The translations under genes were made by a program, and so were the position numbers. Positions 7,620 through 12,058 of a DNA stretch of 12,058 nucleotides are shown piece after piece. Origin of the DNA: Deltaproteobacteria bacterium (lineage in GTDB: Bacteria > Desulfobacterota > DSM-4660 > Desulfatiglandales > HGW-15); assembly GCA_019308985.1 (NCBI GenBank), contig JAFDHB010000142.1, positions 1-12,058 on the forward strand, given 5' to 3'. The notes below the pieces were generated by a model. That model was not told where the DNA came from, ran no database searches, and saw only the letters and a program-made list of their open reading frames with translations. Each line of letters starts with the position of its first letter. The stretch's first letter is position 1.

Positions 7620-7647
7620 TTGACTTATGAGGTACTTTTCATACTAT
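7620..7647 (+). promoter_or_regulatory. Candidate sigma-70-type promoter of the FmdE-like gene
   Basis: TTGACT (7620-7625) is five of six to the -35 consensus. TACTAT (7642-7647) follows after 16 bp in an AT-rich stretch between divergent cinA and the FmdE-like gene. Transcription would start near 7654, giving a leader of under 40 nt. Seen by eye only. Confidence 0.45.
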
Positions 7648-7690
7648 TTATATACGCAAGAGATAACCCTTTCAAGAAAGAACGGAAGCC

Positions 7691-8269
7691 ATGGACCCGA
7701 ATGAAAAAGAGGTATGTGGCGTGAGCCTCTCTGATTTTGTTGTTCGAATGGAAGAGTTTCATGGGTTTCGGTCGCCGGGTCTCCTCCTTGGAGGAATAAT
7801 GATAGACAGGGCGTTGGGCGAGCTGGGACCAACCCCCTATCTCAACGTGGTGACGGAAACAGTTGTTTGCCTGCCCGACGCCGTGCAGCTGCTGACCCCC
7901 TGCACCATTGGAAACGGATTCCTGCGGGTCCTCGACTGGGGTAAATTTGCGCTCACGGGTTATGACCGCATGGAGCTCACGGGAGTAAGGGTCTGGATCA
8001 TGCAAGACAGGCTGCCGGAATATCCCCTTATACACAGGTGGTTCGAAAGGACACAAAGGTCTGAGCCTAAACCGGACTTCGAGGATGTTGCAAATGAGAT
8101 CATTGAGCGTGGGTCAAAGATCATAGAGTGCAAAGGGGTGAGGCTCAGAAGGCCCTTGAAAGAGGTTTCGTCCATTCCTACCGGTATTTGCTCATCCTGC
8201 GGCGAGTCCTACGCATTGCGAAGGGGAAGCGTCTGCCCCGCCTGTGGCGGCGACAGCTACTACGATTGA
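7691..8269 (+). CDS. FmdE-family protein with C-terminal zinc ribbon
   Basis: This 192-aa protein matches the FmdE family, originally annotated as subunit E of molybdenum/tungsten formylmethanofuran dehydrogenase but widespread in anaerobes without that enzyme. Seen are FHGFRSPG (23-30), the central LLTPCTIGNG (67-76) and DWGKFAL (82-88), and a C-terminal treble-clef or rubredoxin-like knuckle with C167/C170 and C182/C185. The N-terminal site differs from the usual F-H-G-H-x-C-P-G: position 26 is Phe instead of His and position 28 is Ser instead of Cys, while H24 and C71 remain. The metal site may therefore be changed or lost. It is followed 95 nt later by the uncharacterised 364-aa gene and likely cotranscribed. 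The start has only a weak ribosome site (ACGGAAG). No Fwd/Fmd or formate dehydrogenase gene is nearby. Confidence 0.85.
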   Translation: MDPNEKEVCGVSLSDFVVRMEEFHGFRSPGLLLGGIMIDRALGELGPTPYLNVVTETVVCLPDAVQLLTPCTIGNGFLRVLDWGKFALTGYDRMELTGVRVWIMQDRLPEYPLIHRWFERTQRSEPKPDFEDVANEIIERGSKIIECKGVRLRRPLKEVSSIPTGICSSCGESYALRRGSVCPACGGDSYYD

Positions 8270-8364
8270 AGCTGCAAATATTGTGCAAGGGTATGAGAAG
8301 ACCCGGAAAATGGGCCATGGCTGACACAAGATTGATGAACTCCGCCGGGATTAAGGGGAGAAAG

Positions 8365-9459
8365 ATGAAGGGCACCGAAAGGGCTTTGACCGACCTGGAT
8401 TCCCTTGTCGTGCAGGTCAAGAATAACTGCAACATATCCGATGCGCGCTATGCCGGACTTTACTCGGTATGTGGCCTGGCGCTCCGTTTGAGGGATCTGT
8501 ACAAGTGGGAAATGAACCTCAGGCCCTGGGAAGAGAGAGACCCTTCCGAGGTGCTTGCATGGATAGGCGAGAGAGAAGAACTGTGGGAGGGACTTGCGGA
8601 TCATGACCTGGCACCTATCGAGGTCTCCGGGGTAACCTATGATCCATTCGATCAGGCCTCCATCAACGGCCTCCTGGAAGGGCAGGGCCTCATCTACGGG
8701 GCGGGATATGTCCATGGGTTGAAGCCTTCCTTCTTCCTGGCAGACCTTGAGGAAAAGAGAAGAGTTGACGGGTATCCCGTCTATATCCTGGGCAGGGAAC
8801 TGGCCAGAGATCTCCTGACAGTGCCGGCCCTGTCCCAGGATGACTGCGTCCTCATCAGACGGGTATCGGGGGAACTGTATTTGTGGGACCAGATATTCAT
8901 GATAGGGAAGAGCGGCAGGGAGGCCCTCAGGTTCGCTCTGGGAGCCCTTGGGATCGAGGAAAAAGACAACCGGTCCGTACGGCGCAACCTATCAAAGATC
9001 TTCGCCCACGAAATCGACTCCTACATACGGCATGAGATAGGAGGCCTTGAGGACGAGATCTTCGGTCGCCGGGTGTGGCAAGGCATCATCGCTTCCTTCC
9101 CACACACTTCCATTGAGATCTTTGCCAGGGCCGTAAAGGATCTCCTTGCGGACACCCACTGCTTTGGCACACTAAGGTATATAGAGCGGAAACGAAAATC
9201 GGCTTCTCTTGGCTTTTATGTCGCATTTTTGGGTGGGTTAACAGGGGAGCTTTTCCCGGAGCTTTTTCACGCCTTCAGGGATTTTAGCAGGACAGGTGAT
9301 TGGAAAACCGTGAGAAAGGCGATCGCAAAGGGATACGACAGGGCCCGAGGTTATGCCCTGAAAATGGTGGAGATATACGGGAGAGGCAAAGAACGGGGCG
9401 ATCTAGGTTGGGCGGCAAGGGAGATCAGAAGGCTCCTGCTGGCCCCTTTAGGGATCTGA
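8365..9459 (+). CDS. Uncharacterised protein downstream of FmdE-like gene
   Basis: This is a 364-aa protein with no domain I can identify with confidence. It recalls conserved hypotheticals of syntrophic Deltaproteobacteria (possibly the group labelled Sfum_1244 family), but that is memory, not a match. Visible features are C22 and C36 in a segment CNISDARYAGLYSVCGLALR (22-41), an aromatic motif YGAGYVHGLKPSFFLADLE (111-129), and a helix-rich C-terminal half. No signal peptide or membrane segment is seen, so it is probably cytoplasmic. The frame extends back to 8128 over the FmdE-like gene, but the ATG at 8365 has AAGGGGAG four bases upstream and avoids the overlap; the added residues are a basic, out-of-frame reading of the neighbour. 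Tight linkage to the FmdE-like gene suggests a joint function. Confidence 0.82.
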   Translation: MKGTERALTDLDSLVVQVKNNCNISDARYAGLYSVCGLALRLRDLYKWEMNLRPWEERDPSEVLAWIGEREELWEGLADHDLAPIEVSGVTYDPFDQASINGLLEGQGLIYGAGYVHGLKPSFFLADLEEKRRVDGYPVYILGRELARDLLTVPALSQDDCVLIRRVSGELYLWDQIFMIGKSGREALRFALGALGIEEKDNRSVRRNLSKIFAHEIDSYIRHEIGGLEDEIFGRRVWQGIIASFPHTSIEIFARAVKDLLADTHCFGTLRYIERKRKSASLGFYVAFLGGLTGELFPELFHAFRDFSRTGDWKTVRKAIAKGYDRARGYALKMVEIYGRGKERGDLGWAAREIRRLLLAPLGI

Positions 9460-9516
9460 ATAGGACAAGCGCCAAGGAAATTGAGTTTGAGACATAAGTA
9501 GACATCTTTGCATATC

Positions 9517-9574
9517 CTTCCAAGAATTGTTGACGCCCGAATGCATATTCATGAACACCTTGGAAGAATCGGGC
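9517..9574 (+). other. Potential H-type pseudoknot upstream of repeat copy B
   Basis: CTTCCAAG (9517-9524) pairs perfectly with CTTGGAAG (9559-9566). GCCCGA (9535-9540), inside that loop, pairs perfectly with TCGGGC (9569-9574), beyond the first stem. The two helices (8 and 6 bp) interleave as an H-type pseudoknot with a 2-nt junction, 11 nt before repeat copy B and about 95 nt before the MtaA-like start codon. Pairing is direct from sequence; folding in RNA is inferred. Confidence 0.45.
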
Positions 9575-9585
9575 AATCTCACCAC

Positions 9586-9623
9586 CTTTTGGGGCGAGGC
9601 AACCATGTTGCCGTTCTCAAAAG
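9586..9623 (+). repeat. Dispersed hairpin repeat, copy B (upstream of MtaA-like remnant)
   Basis: Outer stem CTTTTGGGG (9586-9594) pairs with TCTCAAAAG (9615-9623, extending inward with two G-U pairs). An internal loop CGA/GT separates it from a perfect inner stem GGCAAC (9598-9603) with GTTGCC (9607-9612) around the loop CAT. The element ends 45 nt before the start codon at 9669. The outer stem differs from copy A at several places but stays paired, which favours a structural role. Confidence 0.75.
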
Positions 9624-9668
9624 AGGTCTTGCAAAGGTCTCAAGTACACACATTTGGCAGGAGGCTAC

Positions 9669-10147
9669 ATGGCCTACAGGGAAATGGACCGATTCATGGA
9701 TGCCTTGAACGGGGAGCCCCGTGACCGCGTGCCCATATTTCCCATGCTGTCCGCCTGGTCTGTAAAGAATTTCTCCGATTTACCCATATCGCGGCTTGCC
9801 TTCGAACCCGGATTGGTGGTGGAGGCCAAGATCTGGGCAAAGGAGGCCATGGGGTATGACGCGTTCTTTGCCTATGCCGAACCTTCTCCCATTTCAGAGG
9901 CCTATGGGTGCAAAGAGCGTTTTGGTGACAGAATGGTCCTGGGAGGGAACGTGGACCCTGTTAACTCCCTGCTCCTCGGGGATAAAGATGCAATCAGATC
10001 AGAAAGGACACTCTCAGGTGCCTTCGGGATGGAGGAAGGGCCCGGTTCCTGTTGATGACCGGATGCGGGGTCCCCCCGGTGACAAAGAGGGAGAACTTGC
10101 GAGCAATGATCCATACCGCAAAACAATACTACGGGACGGACCGGTGA
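9669..10147 (+). pseudogene. Broken MtaA/uroporphyrinogen-decarboxylase-type methyltransferase gene
   Basis: A strong AGGAGG (9659-9664) and ATG at 9669 begin a URO-D/MtaA-like N-terminus (DRFMDALNGEPRDRVPIFPM, then AKEAMGYDAFF and SEAYGCK). Around 9910 the text jumps from the early SEAYGC region directly to the late KERFGDRMVLGGNVDPVNSLL block, which in full-length members (about 340 aa) lies some 150-170 residues further on, so the middle of the TIM barrel is missing. After the run GAAAGG (10002-10007) the frame shifts: the original frame hits a stop at 10053, while the next frame continues with DTLRCLRDGGRARFLLMTGCGVPP and RENLRAMIHTAKQYYG to a stop at 10145-10147. Relatives move methyl groups between methanol, methylamine or aryl ethers and corrinoid proteins or cofactors. 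Decay is seen directly; an assembly error could mimic the one-base slip. Confidence 0.85.
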
Positions 10148-11390
10148 AGAGAGGGGGATTGCTATTTTCTACGGTTGGATCATAGCGGGCGCGGGACTTG
10201 TTATCAGTCTCATCGGCATAGGGATACGTTATTCCTTTGGTGTGTTCCTTGAATCCATAGAGATCGAGTTCGGACTGGCGCGGGGGACCACATCGAGCAT
10301 CTTTTCCCTTTACATGATGCTGTGCTTCCTTCTCGCCATAGTAGGGGGGTGGGCCCTGGACAAATACGGGCCCAGGAAGGTTGGCTTTTTTGTGGCGGCC
10401 TTCACTGGTCTTGCCCTGGTAGTTTCAAGCCAAATCCGTGCCTCCTGGCACCTGTTCATGAGTTACAGTTTCCTCCTTTCCCTTGGCACCGGCCCCATAT
10501 ACACACTGGCCAATTCCACCACGTCCCGGTGGTTCGACAGGAAGAGAGGCCTGGCGGTCGGGATATCTTCTTCAGGGGGAGGGTTGGGTGCAATCATTCT
10601 CTCACCCCTCGCCGCATACCTCATTTCTGCCTATGACTGGCGAGTGGCCTTCATGGTGTTGGGGGTTATCGCTTGGATCGTCATGGGAGGGTCCTCACTC
10701 TCTTTGAAGCAGGATCCCTTTGAAGCAGGACTCCTGCCGGACGGAGCAGCCAGGGGTGTGGCACAAGGAGAGATGGGCGCACCCGACGCAAGGGGGGAGC
10801 GTAGCGGCCGTTCCTTTTACCAGGCCCTGGGAATGAGTCAGCTCTGGTTTCTGGGGCTGATCTGGTCTTTCTTCTCCCTGAGCTTGCATCTGGTGTTCGT
10901 GCATACGGTGCCCTATGCTGTGGGCCAGGGGATATCTCCTATGGACGCCTCCATAGTGATTGGTATTATCGGCGGTTCAAACATCCCCGGGAGGATAATC
11001 CTGGGGCAATTATCAGACATGTGGGGGAGAAAACCCTTGGCCATCATGTGCTCGGTCGTCCAGGGCAGTTCCTTGATTTGGCTCATCTGGTCCAAGGAAC
11101 TGTGGATGCTTTACGTGTTTGCCTGTATCTTCGGGTTCCTCTGGGGAGGATTCGGCGCCGTATCAACCGCCTTGACCGGCGATGTGTTCGGGACCCAGAG
11201 CATCGGGTCGATCATGGGAATCATGTCCGCCTTTTGGGCCGTGGGAGCTGCCGTGGGTCCTGCTTGCGGCGGGTATATCTTTGATGCCTACAGTAGCTAT
11301 GTCTTGGCATTCTTGATGGGGGCTATCGCCATCTTCATCACGATTCCTCTTATCGCTTCTCTCCGGGGAGTTCAGGTTTCGGAGATTTGA
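10144..11390 (+). CDS. MFS transporter (OFA/monocarboxylate-like) with start-proximal frameshift
   Basis: This is a 12-helix major facilitator with motif A copies GGWALDKYGPRKV and GQLSDMWGRKPL in the two halves and an organisation typical of oxalate/formate-type (OFA) carboxylate transporters, so it likely moves a small organic anion across the inner membrane. The uninterrupted frame begins with a GTG at 10242, but that omits helix 1. The upstream in-frame codons clearly encode helix 1 (FYGWIIAGAGLVISLIGIGI), yet the frame has no ATG, GTG or TTG back to its stop at 10107. The GTG at 10144 overlaps the preceding gene's stop as GTGA and would supply MKRGG, but it is one base out of frame. Adding one G to the run 10153-10157 joins them into about 415 aa, the normal length. 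Real frameshift, slippage, or a read error are all possible. Confidence 0.85.
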
Positions 11391-11524
11391 TGCCTGTATC
11401 CTGTCTCCAGGGGAAAGGAATTACCAGAGCCATATGAAAACTGCGATCTAAGGCTGGAACAAATCATCTTGATATGATACAACCTGATTGCTTTAGAAGC
11501 TGCGGTGCACGCCGGGAAGCCCAT

Positions 11525-11546
11525 GACGAGGAAGGTCTTCCTCGTC
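11525..11546 (+). other. Perfect hairpin upstream of repeat copy C
   Basis: GACGAGGAAG (11525-11534) and CTTCCTCGTC (11537-11546) are exact 10-base inverted arms separated by GT. GCCGG (11511-11515) can also pair with CCGGC (11583-11587), which would enclose this hairpin in a larger structured leader that ends at repeat copy C. No T-run follows, so it is not an obvious terminator for the MFS gene, whose stop is 135 nt upstream. Confidence 0.5.
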
Positions 11547-11586
11547 CCTGTCGTGGAATTGATTTCAAATTGGTGGCTCCCTCCGG

Positions 11587-11622
11587 CTTTGGAGTGAGGC
11601 AACCGTGTTGCCGTTCCCAAAG
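11587..11622 (+). repeat. Dispersed hairpin repeat, copy C (upstream of MshEN-like gene)
   Basis: Outer stem CTTTGG (11587-11592) pairs with CCAAAG (11617-11622), extended by an A.C mismatch and a G-U pair. An internal loop TGA/GT leads to the perfect inner stem GGCAAC (11598-11603) with GTTGCC (11607-11612) around the loop CGT. It lies in the 283-nt gap after the MFS gene and ends 51 nt before the start codon at 11674. Confidence 0.75.
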
Positions 11623-11673
11623 GGTTCGGAACCTGGTTTCGGTCGGGATTAAATTAAGCAAAAGGATGTTACG

Positions 11674-11892
11674 ATGAACGAGCTGGAAAAGCGTTTCGGT
11701 ACCCTTGCCGTCGAAAGGGGGTTTGTTTCGAAAGAGCAGCTCCTTGAAGCACTGAAAACACAGGTTGAACAGGATTTAGATGGGAAGAGGCACAAGCCTA
11801 TCGGCTCAATCCTCTACCAGATGGGCTACATTTCCATGCCGCAGATCAGAGAGGTCCTGGACATCATGCAAAAATCGAAGAATAAAGGCTGA
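11674..11892 (+). CDS. Small stand-alone MshEN-like (GspE N-terminal-like) protein
   Basis: This 72-aa protein consists of two tandem copies of one helical motif 35 residues apart: F8-G9...G16-F-V-S19...L23...L27..Q30, and I43-G44...G51-Y-I-S54...I58...L62. That pattern is the one found in MshEN domains at the N-terminus of type IV pilus and type II secretion ATPases, where the arginine-leucine-glycine and later glutamine residues help bind cyclic-di-GMP; here R7-F8-G9 opens copy one. No ATPase follows, so it would be a free-standing sensor or adaptor. AAAAGGA about seven bases before the ATG is an adequate ribosome site. It is preceded by repeat copy C. Fold family is likely; ligand binding is inference. 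Confidence 0.75.
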   Translation: MNELEKRFGTLAVERGFVSKEQLLEALKTQVEQDLDGKRHKPIGSILYQMGYISMPQIREVLDIMQKSKNKG

Positions 11893-12058
11893 AGAGAGGA
11901 CTTGCAGTCACTGGAGGATGCCCATGAAGAGCCTGAAGATTCATTTTTTCGTAACATTTTAGCCGTTTGAAAAGCGATTCAGAGAACTCGGTGATGGACG
12001 AACGGGGGTGATGATGCCTTTTCTTGCGTTCCGAGCCTCCCGGGCTGGTCTTTTCTGC

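Noticed and set aside
11464..11661. Recurring peptide WERQHGCLTPKP-like strings encoded on the minus strand across repeat copies
   Set aside because: They arise only because the DNA/RNA repeat is translated in a fixed frame; flanking residues do not match and no gene structure supports a protein.
12008..12058. Possible start of another gene (GTG/ATG codons after a GGGGG run) open to the window end
   Set aside because: Only 17 codons are visible, with no recognisable motif and poor ribosome-site spacing; cannot be supported.

Overview
The window looks like chromosome from a strictly anaerobic Desulfobacterota-type (former Deltaproteobacteria) sulfate reducer or syntroph, though no marker gene proves this. 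The inference rests on gene content: a free-standing PEP-synthase N-terminal domain beside a UbiD decarboxylase, an FmdE-family protein, a MtaA/uroporphyrinogen-decarboxylase-type gene remnant, an OFA-like transporter, and frequent AGG/AGA arginine and ATA isoleucine codons. No tRNA, rRNA, CRISPR array, transposase or phage gene was seen.

Layout. 14-2621 (+): a PEP/pyruvate-binding ATP-grasp subunit, then a UbiD-family prFMN (de)carboxylase. This pairing recalls anaerobic phenol activation (phenylphosphate synthase plus phenylphosphate carboxylase). 2870-4771 (+): an orphan receiver-domain protein with a Trp-rich tail, then a Tm-1-like/UPF0261 protein. 4842-5129 (-): an IHF-alpha/HU-type DNA-bending protein. 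5130-5710: a long AT-richer region with a candidate promoter and a short leader ORF. 5711-6241 (+): a secreted or anchored TPR protein. 6278-7504 (-): CinA with a decayed-looking amidase domain. 7691-9459 (+): an FmdE-like protein and an uncharacterised 364-aa protein. 9669-10147 (+): a broken MtaA/URO-D-like gene. 10144-11390 (+): an MFS transporter whose natural start lies out of frame behind a G-run. 11674-11892 (+): a 72-aa MshEN-like protein, possibly a cyclic-di-GMP binder.

The most unusual signal is a short structured element present three times (2764-2797, 9586-9623, 11587-11622). It is always on the + strand and always 45-72 nt before a start codon. Its invariant core is an inner GGCAAC / G(T/C)TGCC hairpin stacked on an outer TTGG.G / C.C(C)AA stem, and each copy has other strong local structure just upstream. 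The downstream genes are unrelated (a receiver protein, the MtaA-like remnant, the MshEN-like protein), which suggests a dispersed 5'-UTR regulatory RNA or operator. A mobile intergenic repeat is the main alternative.

The second notable area is 9669-10250. The MtaA-like gene has an internal deletion and a one-base frameshift. The transporter that followed it with a GTGA overlap has its own one-base slip in a run of five Gs. Both slips are either real decay or phase variation, or read/assembly errors, and reads would settle this.
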